Of a DNA stretch of 53,847 nucleotides, positions 35,514 to 44,763 are shown piece after piece (position 1 is the first letter of the stretch; each line of letters begins with the position of its first letter). Below the pieces are notes generated by a model. It did no database searches and was not told the DNA's origin. It saw only the letters and a program-made list of their open reading frames with translations. The stretch comes from Enterobacterales bacterium (GTDB lineage: Bacteria > Pseudomonadota > Gammaproteobacteria > Enterobacterales > Enterobacteriaceae): positions 1 through 53,847 of the forward strand of contig JAATFX010000041.1 of assembly GCA_015654925.1 (NCBI GenBank), written 5' to 3'. A program made the translations under genes and the position numbers.

Positions 35514-35741
35514 TACTTCAAAGCTTACCTTGTTATCAATAGTGGCCGTTTATTTAGCATATTGCATCTAGTATTGATTTAGCTATTGGCATGGTGGCTT
35601 GGCATAAATAACCGGCCATTAAACGTCGTTAACTGAACAGGTGATGAATCAGGCGCAATACTTCATTGATAAAATGTAATGTTGGCAGCATGGCGGCTCG
35701 AAAACGTAATGATTAAATTTCATACAGTTCAGCTTACAGTA

Positions 35742-35987
35742 TCAGTTGCGCCACATCAAGTTTAGGAATAAGCGAATCGACGTTACGTTTTTGCGACCCT
35801 GCGCCGCCTCCCCGGATAAACCGGGGAAATGCACCGCATAGGGGATAACGGGTATGGGGTAGCCAGCTCGATCATAGTCCACCAGCGCCTGCTGGCGGCT
35901 GTATGGCCAACTGATGCACGCCGGCGCGGCTGCGTGAACGCGGCCGTCCCTGCACGTTGGTGCTCGTGAACGCATTAGGCTGTTCAC
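35742..35987 (-). pseudogene. Small ORF or gene remnant overlapping the ROK gene stop
   Basis: A reading frame of 81 codons begins at GTG 35987, overlapping the ROK regulator's stop (ATGTGA). Middle residues ALVDYDRAGYPIPVIPYAVHFPG look protein-like, but there is no SD other than coupling and I recognise no family. It could be a truncated remnant of a longer gene or a spurious frame. The neighbouring 35514-35740 is AT-rich with no gene seen. Confidence 0.2.
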
Positions 35988-37237
35988 ATCGCCGGGTTTA
36001 GCATCTTGCTGAGCACCAGTCCGGCGGCGCCCTTGAGCGCCACATGATCCTCGTTGCCATGATTCATAACAATATGAATTTCCTGGTTCGGCCGCGGCCG
36101 GGTGAGGGATTCCACATGCTGCTTAATCCGCACGGCCAGGGTCTCGCCGCCGGCGGCCGCATCGCCGTGCAGCACGAATTCATTGGGCGACATGGTTTGC
36201 TGCAGATTGGCGATGCCCACGGCCAGATTTCGCGCATACCGATCCAGCAGTACCTCCGCTTCGGCCACGCCGTCGGCTATCAGCGCCAGCAACCGCCGGG
36301 TGGTCAGGGTATCGGGCGCGTCAAAGCCGCGGCTCCTCGCTTCGGCCCTTAGCCAGGAAAGCGTGGCGACGGTTTCCCAGCAGCCGCGGTTGCCGCAGTT
36401 GCAAAGGTTGCCGTCGATCTGCACGATGGTATGTCCCAGTTCCCCTCCCGATCCCGATAATCCCCGATACACCTGGCCGTCCAGATACAGCGCGCCTCCC
36501 AACACCTCGCCGGTGTAGATGGCGGCGAAGTTATGCAGGCCTCTGCCCAGGCCGAACCAGCGATCGCCAAGCAACAGGGCGCGCGGATGATGATCAATCG
36601 TGGCCGGCAATTTAAAGCGCGTCCACAGCCGGTCGGCCAGCGCCAGGTTATTCAACGCCGGCGCCAGGTTTACCGTGACAATCATCCCCCGGTCGCTGTC
36701 CACCATGCCCCCTGCGGCCACGCCGATCCCGAAGGGGGGATGCACCGCTTCGGACAAGGTTTTGGCCAGCGTGTCGCCAATGAGCGCGGCCACCGCCTCC
36801 GAGGTATCCGACTGGCTGAACGATGAGGCGTAAAAGGCGGAAATTTCGCCGGTCAGCGTCACCAGACAGGTACGGATACGGCCGGGCAGCAGTAAAACGG
36901 CCGCAATCGCCGGGGCGCCGGGATTGAAAAACAGCCGCCTGGCCGGTTTACCGCCCAACACGGAAGGGGGCACCGCATCGCCTTCCACCAGTAATCCGTC
37001 GGCGAGCAGGGGCTGCACGATGCCGGTGACGGTGGTGCGATTGACCGTGGCCAGGCGCGCCATCTCCACCCGGCTCATCGGGCCGTGATCATATAGCGCC
37101 TGGAGGATGCGCAGGCGATTGACCGAACCAATCAGGGAAGGGGAGGCTAGCGCAATGGATCTTTTGTCATGACTATCCGGTTCGCTTGGTAAGGAGGATT
37201 TCATCATTTTTCTGTCGGCCTGCCAGGAGAGCTTCAT
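35984..37237 (-). CDS. ROK-family transcriptional regulator (XylR/NagC-like)
   Basis: Sugar-responsive repressor of 417 residues. A winged-helix DNA-binding domain is near residues 38-90 (NRLRILQALYDHGPMSRVEMARLATVNRTTVTGIVQPL). The ROK sugar-binding fold follows, with the zinc signature GSGGELGHTIVQIDGNLCNCGNRGCWE. The kinase ATP motif is degenerate, as in regulators. It is divergent from the ABC operon and its likely operator is the palindrome at 37381. The start is uncertain: ATG at 37237, or ATGs at 37207/37204, none with a clear SD. Confidence 0.88.
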   Translation of the reverse strand: MKLSWQADRKMMKSSLPSEPDSHDKRSIALASPSLIGSVNRLRILQALYDHGPMSRVEMARLATVNRTTVTGIVQPLLADGLLVEGDAVPPSVLGGKPARRLFFNPGAPAIAAVLLLPGRIRTCLVTLTGEISAFYASSFSQSDTSEAVAALIGDTLAKTLSEAVHPPFGIGVAAGGMVDSDRGMIVTVNLAPALNNLALADRLWTRFKLPATIDHHPRALLLGDRWFGLGRGLHNFAAIYTGEVLGGALYLDGQVYRGLSGSGGELGHTIVQIDGNLCNCGNRGCWETVATLSWLRAEARSRGFDAPDTLTTRRLLALIADGVAEAEVLLDRYARNLAVGIANLQQTMSPNEFVLHGDAAAGGETLAVRIKQHVESLTRPRPNQEIHIVMNHGNEDHVALKGAAGLVLSKMLNPAM

Positions 37238-37365
37238 AATATTTTTTTATACCACATATGACCTTGCCTGTTGGTGTCATCCCGCCGTCAATGCAGTTCC
37301 GGCTGCGGCCAGGAGCCTAATCGTGAGTTAAACAAGATCTTTTTCGCATCTTTGTTAATGATGTG

Positions 37366-37401
37366 TTGACATATAACATATGTTTGTGCGAAATACAAAC
37401 A
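37366..37401 (+). promoter_or_regulatory. -35 element and XylR-like inverted repeat
   Basis: TGTTTGT-GCGAAAT-ACAAACA (37381-37401) is a perfect 7-bp inverted repeat. GTTTGT...ACAAAC halves are also found in operators of the ROK repressor XylR. A consensus -35 TTGACA lies at 37366-37371, so the repeat covers the spacer/-10 region, a place suited to repression of the ABC operon by the divergent ROK protein. The -10 itself is poor. Confidence 0.55.
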
Positions 37402-37524
37402 AACTGAATATTAACCATGCATTAACAGGCCTGAAAAACATCGATTTAATCATTTGCACGCATAAGGCCCGGCGCCAGAGATTTAGCGGCGGGATGACAG
37501 CCTCATTCAACCGGTGGAGGAAAT

Positions 37525-38991
37525 ATGAAATCACAACGCTTTTCAGTATCACGCCGTACTCTGATCAAGTCCCTTTCGGCCTCGGCGCTGCTCGGCGGGA
37601 CGATGCTGTCGCCGCTGGCCGCGCTGGCCAATGTCCCGCCAAAAGCCAAAAACAGTATTCGCGTACTGTCGGTGGAAGACCCCTTTTATTTCGCCATGCG
37701 GGCGTTGATCCCGGAGTACGAAAAGCAGGCCGGCGTGAAAGTGGAGCTCGAAAGCCTGTCGTATGACGCGCTGCAGGCGCGTCTCGCCGGCGCATTCCTG
37801 GCGAAAACCTCCGATGCGGATGTCATCACCGTCGACCAGATGTGGCTCGGCCAGTATTTGGACAACGGCTGGATTACGCCGCTCAACGATATGCTGGCGC
37901 GGGATAAGGAGATCGATTTGGCGGATTTTATTCCCGAGGCGCTGTACTCCACCAATATCTGGAAAGGGCAGATCGGCACGCTGCCGGTGGCCGCGTATGC
38001 GCAGGGCGTGCTGTATCACAAGGATATTCTTGCTGCCCACGGCATCAAGCCGCCGCCGGAAAATACCCGCGACGACTGGACTTGGGATGCCTATATGAAC
38101 GCGCTGCAAGGCCTTAAAGGGAAAACGTTTAATAATAAGCCGCTGTTTCCCACGGTGATCTGCGGTTCCCAGCCGTCTCCCATTGTGCATATGTTCAGCC
38201 AGCTTTCTGCCAGTTTTGGCGCCAATTGGTTTACGTCTTTCCCACGCGCGCCCTGGAATTTCCAACCAACCATGTCGGGCCCGGTCTGGGAAAAAGCCAT
38301 TGATTACTACCGCCAGCTGTATCGGCTGTCTCCCCCTGAATCAATCAATTACGTCTGGTTCGATGCGGGCACCCGCTTTGCACAGGGCGATATCGCCATG
38401 TTCTATTGGTGGTCGCCGTATTTTTACCTGGTGAAGAATTCAGGTTATATGACCGGTAAAAAATCCATCGTGGCCGATCATTACGGGATTGGCGCGTTGC
38501 CAAGGGCCAAAGATGCGCCCCAGCGCGTCAGCATGGGCGGCTGGAGCCTGGGCCTGGCGTCGACCTCGGACAATCAGCAGGGGGGATTCGATTTCATTAA
38601 ATGGGCCACCTCGAAGATCACCCAGAAAAAAATGGCGCTGTGGCCCGACCTCAATTATCAGTTTTCCGACTTCGCCCGTCAGTCCCTGTACCAGGATGAG
38701 GAACTGCGCAAGGTCTATCCCTACCTGCCGGTGCAGTACAACATGATGAAGCAGGGAGACGGCAAAGTGTCTCGCCCGCCGGTGCCCGGCTACAGCGCCC
38801 TGGAAAATATGTTCGGTATGACGCTGAACCAACTGCTGACCAATACCGACAGCGCCGCCGATGCCCTGGGACGCGTCGAGGGTATGTTCGAGAGCGTGCT
38901 TAAAGGCAATATGCTGATCCCCTATACCAAAAAAGACTACAACGACACCCTGGACGAAGCGAAAGCGCTAATAACACGCCTCGCCAACTGA
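37525..38991 (+). CDS. ABC sugar-binding protein with Tat signal
   Basis: Periplasmic extracellular-solute-binding protein family 1, 488 residues. The N-terminus SRRTLIKSLSASALLGG is a twin-arginine signal, unusual for sugar SBPs, and suggests export in folded form. The mature part contains YEKQAGVKVELESLSYDALQARL and DADVITVDQMWLGQYLDNGWITPL, typical of carbohydrate binding. SD GGAGGAAAT precedes the ATG. It is the first gene of the operon divergent from the ROK regulator, followed 152 bp later by the permeases. Confidence 0.9.
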   Translation: MKSQRFSVSRRTLIKSLSASALLGGTMLSPLAALANVPPKAKNSIRVLSVEDPFYFAMRALIPEYEKQAGVKVELESLSYDALQARLAGAFLAKTSDADVITVDQMWLGQYLDNGWITPLNDMLARDKEIDLADFIPEALYSTNIWKGQIGTLPVAAYAQGVLYHKDILAAHGIKPPPENTRDDWTWDAYMNALQGLKGKTFNNKPLFPTVICGSQPSPIVHMFSQLSASFGANWFTSFPRAPWNFQPTMSGPVWEKAIDYYRQLYRLSPPESINYVWFDAGTRFAQGDIAMFYWWSPYFYLVKNSGYMTGKKSIVADHYGIGALPRAKDAPQRVSMGGWSLGLASTSDNQQGGFDFIKWATSKITQKKMALWPDLNYQFSDFARQSLYQDEELRKVYPYLPVQYNMMKQGDGKVSRPPVPGYSALENMFGMTLNQLLTNTDSAADALGRVEGMFESVLKGNMLIPYTKKDYNDTLDEAKALITRLAN

Positions 38992-39143
38992 CGAATTATC
39001 AGCAGATATGCCGGCCATTCGACATGGGCGCAGCAGCGGCGCTCGCTAAAAATCAAGGGGGCGGGCAATGAAATGGAGAAGCGAATATCGTGAGCATTAT
39101 TATTTCTACTACGCATCAGCATAACGAAACAAGGAGGCAAGGT

Positions 39144-40022
39144 ATGTTTAAACGTTATCTGCCTTATATATTGATTGCCCCTTCGGTAATTATGCTGTTG
39201 GTTTTAATTGCCTATCCGCTTTTATTCTCTTTGCGCAGCAGCTTTTATTTCTGGAATCTGCAGATGGGCGCGCAACCCCAGGCTTTTGTCGGGTGGGACA
39301 ACTATATTCAGGCATTGCGCGGATTTGATTTTGTTCCGGCATTAAAAAATACATTGCTGATCGCTTTCGCCGGGACGGCGATCGAGTTTGCGCTGGGGCT
39401 GGCCATCGCCTTGCTGCTGTTGCGCGCGGTGCCTGGCATGAACGTGGTGCGGGCTTTACTGATCCTGCCCACCACCATTGCGCCTATCGTGGCGGGGTTC
39501 CTGTTTCGCTATATGTACAATCCGGAAGCGGGGATTATCACCTGGGTAATGCGCTCCCTCGGGCTGCCGCTGCCGCCGGAGGGCTTGCTGGGGTCGTCAG
39601 CCACCGCGCTGCTGTCGGTGATGTTCGCGGATATCTGGCAGTGGACGCCTTTTTTCGCGATTGTACTATATGCCAGCCTATTGTCGGTGCCCGATGAGAT
39701 AGTGGAGGCCGCCCGCCTGGATCGCGCTTCGGCCTGGACCATTCTCTGGCGGATCAAACTGCCGCTCATTAAGCGCACGGCGGTAATTATCATCATGTTG
39801 CGCTTTATGCAATTGTTTAATACCTTCGACTCGGTGCTGGTATTGACCCGGGGCGGTCCCGGCATGTCATCCCGGACGATAGGCTACTCGCTTTATGAAC
39901 AAGGCATGGTGAATTTTAATATTGGCATGGTCAGCGCCATGACCTGGATTACGGTGATTATTATTAACGCCATCATCGCGCTATATGTCTTTTTCGCCTT
40001 CCGCAATAAAGAGGACTGGTAA
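39144..40022 (+). CDS. Sugar ABC transporter permease (MalF/UgpA type)
   Basis: Inner-membrane permease of 292 residues with six helices. The EAA loop is EIVEAARLDRASAWTILWRIKLPLIKR (about residues 190-216), the contact site for the ATPase. The ATG at 39144 follows a strong SD AAGGAGGCAAGGT; an in-frame start 54 bases upstream adds hydrophilic residues. Its stop is one base from the next ATG. Confidence 0.93.
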   Translation: MFKRYLPYILIAPSVIMLLVLIAYPLLFSLRSSFYFWNLQMGAQPQAFVGWDNYIQALRGFDFVPALKNTLLIAFAGTAIEFALGLAIALLLLRAVPGMNVVRALLILPTTIAPIVAGFLFRYMYNPEAGIITWVMRSLGLPLPPEGLLGSSATALLSVMFADIWQWTPFFAIVLYASLLSVPDEIVEAARLDRASAWTILWRIKLPLIKRTAVIIIMLRFMQLFNTFDSVLVLTRGGPGMSSRTIGYSLYEQGMVNFNIGMVSAMTWITVIIINAIIALYVFFAFRNKEDW

Positions 40023-40023
40023 T

Positions 40024-40854
40024 ATGCCCGCTGTTAAAAAACGTTATCAATATCTCACCTGGTGCGCCGGTTTGCTGTTGTTATTATTTTTTATCGGTCC
40101 CATCTTGTGGTTTATCGCCCTGGCCATCCGGCCGCCGGAAACCGCATTCACCATGCCGCCGACTTTTCTATTCAAGCCCACGCTGGATGCGTTTCGTCAT
40201 ATTTTAATTGCGCCGGGAACCAATGCGCCGCAAGTTTTCAATAGCCTGATAGTGGCCGTCGGCGCGGTATTGCTCAACCTGCCGTTTTCCATGCCGGCGG
40301 CCTATGCCCTGTCTCGTTTTCCCCTGCGCGGCAAGAAAAATATCATGTTGTGGTATCTGGGGCTATTGATGGCGCCGCCCATCGCTTTCTTGATCCCCTA
40401 TTTCATCCTGGTGACCCACCTTGGCCTGGCGGGAACCTACCTGTCGATGATCCTGGTGATGCAAACCATGATCATCCCGTTCTCGGTGTGGCTGATGAAA
40501 AGCTTTATCGATGAAGTGCCGCGGGAATTAGAGGAAGCGGCCCGTATGGACGGCGCCCGCTGGTACGTCATCATGTGGCGCATCGTTTTGCCCATCGTCC
40601 GTCCGGGATTGATCGTCACCTCCATGTTTGCCTTTGTTTTCGCCTGGAACAACGCCGCGTTTCCGCTGGTGCTCAGCTCGCGGGCCACCGCGACGCTGCC
40701 TATCGGCACCCTGGGGTATTTCGCCACCAGCGGCGTGACCTGGAACTACATCGCGGCGGCGGCGGTGCTGGCCATGATCCCGCCCATGCTCATCTTTATG
40801 ATCTTCGACCGTTATGTCGTTCGTGGCCTGACCTTTGGCTCAGTCAAAGGCTAG
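40024..40854 (+). CDS. Sugar ABC transporter permease (MalG/UgpE type)
   Basis: Second inner-membrane permease, 276 residues, six helices. The EAA loop reads ELEEAARMDGARWYVIMWRIVLPIVRPG (about residues 168-195). The ATG at 40024 comes one base after the previous stop, with AGAGGA upstream, so the two permeases are translated together. With the SBP and the MalK-type ATPase it forms a complete CUT1 importer. Confidence 0.93.
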   Translation: MPAVKKRYQYLTWCAGLLLLLFFIGPILWFIALAIRPPETAFTMPPTFLFKPTLDAFRHILIAPGTNAPQVFNSLIVAVGAVLLNLPFSMPAAYALSRFPLRGKKNIMLWYLGLLMAPPIAFLIPYFILVTHLGLAGTYLSMILVMQTMIIPFSVWLMKSFIDEVPRELEEAARMDGARWYVIMWRIVLPIVRPGLIVTSMFAFVFAWNNAAFPLVLSSRATATLPIGTLGYFATSGVTWNYIAAAAVLAMIPPMLIFMIFDRYVVRGLTFGSVKG

Positions 40855-40882
40855 GGACCATTATCTATGGAGAAAAAGTGAT

Positions 40883-41908
40883 ATGTCTAAATTGAGGGTA
40901 GGAGTAGTCGGCGCGGGATTGTGGGGTAGCAACCATGCGCACGCATTCAATGTATTACCGGAAACGGAACTGGTGGCGGTGTGCGACATCGACGGGGACC
41001 GGGCGAAAAAAATGCAGCAGGCCAGCGGCGCGCCGCTGGCGTTCACCCATTTTAATGAGCTGGTGGCGCGCGATGATATCGATGCCGTTACCATTGCCAC
41101 GCCGGATTTCACTCATACGGCCATTGTGCTCGCCGCGCTTAAGGCAGGCAAACATGTCCTGAGCGAGAAGCCCCTGGCCACGACGGTTGAGGAAGCGCGG
41201 CAAATCGCCGACGCGGCCGATGCCGCCCCCGGCAAGCTGATGATTGATTTTCATAACCGCGTCAATCCGGTTTTTACCCAAATGCAGGCGCTGGTGGCGG
41301 ACGGGCGCATCGGCGAACCCCGGCACGGCATGGCCCGGCTGTCCAATACCAGCTGGGTGCCCTGCGAGATGTTGAGCTGGGGGGCGCGGTCATCGGCGCT
41401 GTGGTTCCTCGGCAGCCATTTGACGGATTTGCTGCGTTTCGTACTCGGCGATGAAGTCAGCCGCGTCTATGCGGTCACCCGTAAAGGAGGACTGGCGGCG
41501 ATGGGGGTCGATACCCAGGATTTTCATTCATGCATTTTGGAGTTCAGCCGCGGCGCGGTCTTCACCATGGAAAACAGCTGGATATTGTCCCGGGACAATC
41601 CTTCGCTGGTGGATTTTAAACTCGAAGTGGTGGGCAATAAGGGGCAGATCCAGGCCGACCCGACCCACAATGGCGGTCTGCGCCATATCACCGACGGTAA
41701 ACTGTGCTTTGCCGACTATATCGGCATCACGCCCACCGGCCCGAGCCGCATCGGCGGTTTTGTGCTGGAATCCATCGCCCGTTTCGTCGATTCAGTGGTA
41801 CATGATGCCCCGCTGCTGGCCGATGCCCACGACGGTCTGGCGAATACCCGGATTCTGGCCGCCATCGAACGTTCGGCCGCCACCGGGCAACCCGTGGATC
41901 TGCCTTAA
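40883..41908 (+). CDS. Gfo/Idh/MocA-family oxidoreductase
   Basis: NAD(P)-dependent sugar or inositol dehydrogenase-like enzyme, 341 residues. The nucleotide fold is VGVVGAGLWGSNHAHAF at the N-terminus. The family motif EKPLATT (about residues 95-101) follows VLSEKP, and the catalytic HLTDLLRF carries the expected His/Asp pattern of the C-terminal domain. The ATG at 40883 has GGAG upstream; a longer frame from 40835 overlaps the permease. It probably oxidises the imported carbohydrate before or after phosphorylation. Confidence 0.9.
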   Translation: MSKLRVGVVGAGLWGSNHAHAFNVLPETELVAVCDIDGDRAKKMQQASGAPLAFTHFNELVARDDIDAVTIATPDFTHTAIVLAALKAGKHVLSEKPLATTVEEARQIADAADAAPGKLMIDFHNRVNPVFTQMQALVADGRIGEPRHGMARLSNTSWVPCEMLSWGARSSALWFLGSHLTDLLRFVLGDEVSRVYAVTRKGGLAAMGVDTQDFHSCILEFSRGAVFTMENSWILSRDNPSLVDFKLEVVGNKGQIQADPTHNGGLRHITDGKLCFADYIGITPTGPSRIGGFVLESIARFVDSVVHDAPLLADAHDGLANTRILAAIERSAATGQPVDLP

Positions 41909-41974
41909 CCCTTGGGCGCCATGGCGGCTGCGGTCGTCATGGCGGTGTTCTTCCCGTCCAGACGAGAAACATAA

Positions 41975-43144
41975 ATGGCTACTCTGACCTTTGATAACAT
42001 CGGCAAAACCTTTCCCAACGGCACCACGGCGGTGGCCAATGTCAGCTTCACCCTGGAAGACGGTGAATTTGTCGTGATGGTGGGTCCCTCGGGCTGCGGG
42101 AAATCGACGCTGCTGCGCATGGCCGCCGGCCTGGAGTCGCTCAACAGCGGCAAAATGATGCTCAATGGCCGCGATATTACCCATGTGGAACCGCAGGATC
42201 GGGATATTGCCATGGTATTTCAAAACTATGCGCTGTATCCCCACATGACCGTGTATGACAATATGGCGTTCAGCCTGCAGCAGCGCGCGATGGAGAAGGG
42301 CAAAATCGACCAGCTGGTGCGCGGGGCGGCGCAGATGCTGGATCTGGTGCCTTACCTCAAGCGCAAACCCGGGGTGTTGTCCGGCGGCCAGCGCCAGCGC
42401 GTGGCCATGGGGCGCGCCATTGTGCGCCATCCCACGGCGTTTTTGATGGACGAGCCTTTATCCAATCTTGATGCCAAGCTGCGCGTGCAAATGCGCGGGG
42501 AGCTAAAATTGTTAAACCAGCGCCTGGCCGTCACCACGCTCTATGTCACCCACGATCAGGTGGAAGCCATGACCATGGGCGATCGCGTGGCGGTGCTCAA
42601 GCCGGTGAAAAATGCCGGTGAAAGCAATCTTCAGCAAATCGATACGCCCCAGCGCTTATACGATCGCCCGGTGAATATTTTTGTGGCGGGCTTCATCGGT
42701 TCGCCGGCCATGAATTTTGTCAAGGTGACGCTCAGTGCGGGCGATCGTGGCGTCGTCGCCACGCTGCTCAATACGCGGATTCATATCCCGGTGACGCCGG
42801 ACCGCGCCCTGCAGGCCTATCTGGGGAAAACGGTGATTATGGGTATTCGTCCGGAAGCCTTCCGCGTTTGTCCCGCCGAAGAACAGCTGTTCTGTTTTCC
42901 CATTTCGGTGATTGAAGCCCTGGGATCTGATACCTTTGTCTTCTTCGACGTGCCGACGCCGCAGGTGGAACTGGAGGATAACATTAACGAACATGGCCTG
43001 CTGGCCCATGAACCCACGCACCGCCTGGTGGCCAGAATTCCACCCGCCGTGGCGGCGCAGCGCGACCGGCCGCTGCCGCTTTCGCTGTATACGGAACAGT
43101 TGCATTGGTTTGACTGCCAGACCAATGTGGCCATCCGCGACTAG
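41975..43144 (+). CDS. ABC transporter ATP-binding protein, MalK/UgpC type
   Basis: ATPase of the CUT1 importer, 389 residues. Walker A GPSGCGKST is at residues 37-45, followed by Q-loop FQNYALYPHMTVYDN, signature LSGGQRQRVAMGRAI, Walker B AFLMDEPLSNLD and switch His in YVTHDQVEAM. The C-terminal third is a TOBE/OB regulatory domain (about residues 235-370) as in MalK. It follows the oxidoreductase by 66 bp. Confidence 0.93.
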   Translation: MATLTFDNIGKTFPNGTTAVANVSFTLEDGEFVVMVGPSGCGKSTLLRMAAGLESLNSGKMMLNGRDITHVEPQDRDIAMVFQNYALYPHMTVYDNMAFSLQQRAMEKGKIDQLVRGAAQMLDLVPYLKRKPGVLSGGQRQRVAMGRAIVRHPTAFLMDEPLSNLDAKLRVQMRGELKLLNQRLAVTTLYVTHDQVEAMTMGDRVAVLKPVKNAGESNLQQIDTPQRLYDRPVNIFVAGFIGSPAMNFVKVTLSAGDRGVVATLLNTRIHIPVTPDRALQAYLGKTVIMGIRPEAFRVCPAEEQLFCFPISVIEALGSDTFVFFDVPTPQVELEDNINEHGLLAHEPTHRLVARIPPAVAAQRDRPLPLSLYTEQLHWFDCQTNVAIRD

Positions 43145-43176
43145 ACGCGCCGGCGCGAAAATCCCAGAGGATAGCG

Positions 43177-44097
43177 ATGATACGTTACGGGTTTGATATT
43201 GGCGGGACCAAGATAGAAATGGCTATTTTTGACGACCGTATGGCGCTCTGTTTTTCCCGGCGGGTGCCCACGCCTACCCGCAATTATGGCGACTTTCTGG
43301 CCGCTGTCGCGGAACTGATGGCGCAGGGTAGCCGCCAAATCGGCCCACCCGGCAGCATCGGACTGGGACTGCCGGGCATTACCGATCCGCTGAGCGGCCG
43401 GCAGCTCTCGTCCAATGTCCCTTGTCTGACCAACCAGCGGCCGGGGCCCGATCTGCGCGCGCTGTTTGCCTGCCCGGTTCACATTGATAACGATTGCCGT
43501 TGTTTCACGCTATCCGAGGCGATGACGGAACAAACGCGCGATTTGCATACGGTGTTCGGTATCATCCTGGGTACCGGTGCGGGCGGCGGGCTGGTGGTGA
43601 ATCGGCAATTGCATCGCGGCGGCAACGGGATGGCCGGCGAGTGGGGGCATACCCCACTGTCCGCGCCGGTAGCCCTGCGCCACCAATTGCCGGTGCTGGA
43701 TTGTCCGTGCGGACTGACCGGTTGTCTTGAACGCTATGTGTCGGGTACCGGCCTTGCCGCCTTATGCGCCCGCCGCGGACAGCCCTATACCGACGCCCCG
43801 GCGCTGATGCTCGCCTGGGGGGAGGGAGAACCGGCGGCGCGGGAGATATTTGATCTGTACGTGGATATTCTCGCCAGCGCGCTGGCGGGCCTGCAGACCG
43901 TGCTGGATGTAGACGCGTTTGTACTGGGCGGCGGCCTGTCCAAAATAGAGGAGCTTTATCCGGCGCTGCCCCCGGCCATGGCGCGCTGGCTTTTGCCCGG
44001 GGTGCGGCCCGCCGCCGTGCTGCGGCCCCGCCATGGCGACGCGAGCGGCGTTCGAGGAGCCGCGCTGCTCGGCGGCCGGCAAACCGACCGGCTCTGA
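43177..44097 (+). CDS. ROK-family sugar kinase, NagK-like
   Basis: Sugar kinase of 306 residues, closest in layout to E. coli N-acetylglucosamine kinase NagK. The phosphate-binding motif is YGFDIGGTKIEMAIFD at the N-terminus. DNDCRC contains the catalytic Asp, ILGTGAGGGLV the sugar-binding loop, and GEWGHTPLS...CPCGLTGCLERYVSG the zinc-binding ROK signature. No DNA-binding domain is present. It likely phosphorylates the sugar brought in by the upstream importer; NagK-type activity would point to an amino sugar, but this is not certain. Confidence 0.88.
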   Translation: MIRYGFDIGGTKIEMAIFDDRMALCFSRRVPTPTRNYGDFLAAVAELMAQGSRQIGPPGSIGLGLPGITDPLSGRQLSSNVPCLTNQRPGPDLRALFACPVHIDNDCRCFTLSEAMTEQTRDLHTVFGIILGTGAGGGLVVNRQLHRGGNGMAGEWGHTPLSAPVALRHQLPVLDCPCGLTGCLERYVSGTGLAALCARRGQPYTDAPALMLAWGEGEPAAREIFDLYVDILASALAGLQTVLDVDAFVLGGGLSKIEELYPALPPAMARWLLPGVRPAAVLRPRHGDASGVRGAALLGGRQTDRL

Positions 44098-44118
44098 TGA
44101 ACCGAACGTGGGAAAATT

Positions 44119-44643
44119 ATGGCCTATGATGTCAATCCGTTCCCGATCGCGGACTACGATCGGCATGCATTATGGGAAATTCTGGTGCGCAAGGATATTG
44201 AAGGTTTTCTGGCCCGCGACTGGCGTGTTTTTGCCGATTATTTTAAACCAGAGGGGTTTATCGGGCTGGATGCCGGCGGTTCGCTTGATCCCAAAGACTG
44301 GACGCTGGCGTTTCCCACCGTGGCGGCGTATGGGGACGCCTGGCTGAAAAGCGCGTGCCTGTCGGCGCAAACCCTTTATGCGGAGCCGCGACGAGATGCG
44401 CTGTTCCGGGCGGCCACCATGACGGATATCCACGTGGCGGGGGAGTGCGCTACTGCCCGCAAGACCTTTAATGACGGCATCGCTCTGCCGGACGGGCGGC
44501 GTGAAACATTGCAGTGGCAGTCGGTGTTTTTTTGCTGCAAGCTGCGGGGGGAATGGAAAATCAGCGGCTTTGTGGGGTATTTACCTTACCCGTACCTGGA
44601 GGCGAATAGCTGCCGGGTAGCCAATATCGAAGACGCACCGTAA
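44119..44643 (+). CDS. NTF2/SnoaL-like protein of unknown function
   Basis: Last gene of the carbohydrate operon, 174 residues, 21 bp after the kinase with GGGAAA as SD. The first half (ALWEILVRKDIEGFLARDWRVFADYFKPEGFIGLDAGGS) resembles the N-terminal helices of NTF2-like proteins, and the second half has strands including WQSVFFCCKLRGEWKISGFVGYLPY. No catalytic residues can be named with confidence. The steady position behind a kinase and importer suggests it handles the same compound, perhaps as an isomerase or cyclase. I do not recognise a named family. Confidence 0.7.
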   Translation: MAYDVNPFPIADYDRHALWEILVRKDIEGFLARDWRVFADYFKPEGFIGLDAGGSLDPKDWTLAFPTVAAYGDAWLKSACLSAQTLYAEPRRDALFRAATMTDIHVAGECATARKTFNDGIALPDGRRETLQWQSVFFCCKLRGEWKISGFVGYLPYPYLEANSCRVANIEDAP

Positions 44644-44719
44644 ATGTTTATTACACCGTAAATCGATTTATTCTGGCCGCGATGGCATTTCGAAGTCCCA
44701 GGGTTTTAAACGTCAGACG

Positions 44720-44751
44720 AAAAAAAAACCAACCACAAGTGGTTGGTTTTT
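44720..44751. terminator. Bidirectional terminator between operon and tRNA-Pro
   Basis: AAAAACCAACCAC-AA-GTGGTTGGTTTTT, a 13-bp perfect inverted repeat with A- and T-rich ends. It sits just beyond the 3' end of tRNA-Pro and after the last carbohydrate gene, so it can stop both. Confidence 0.9.
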
Positions 44752-44763
44752 CTCGGGATGGAT

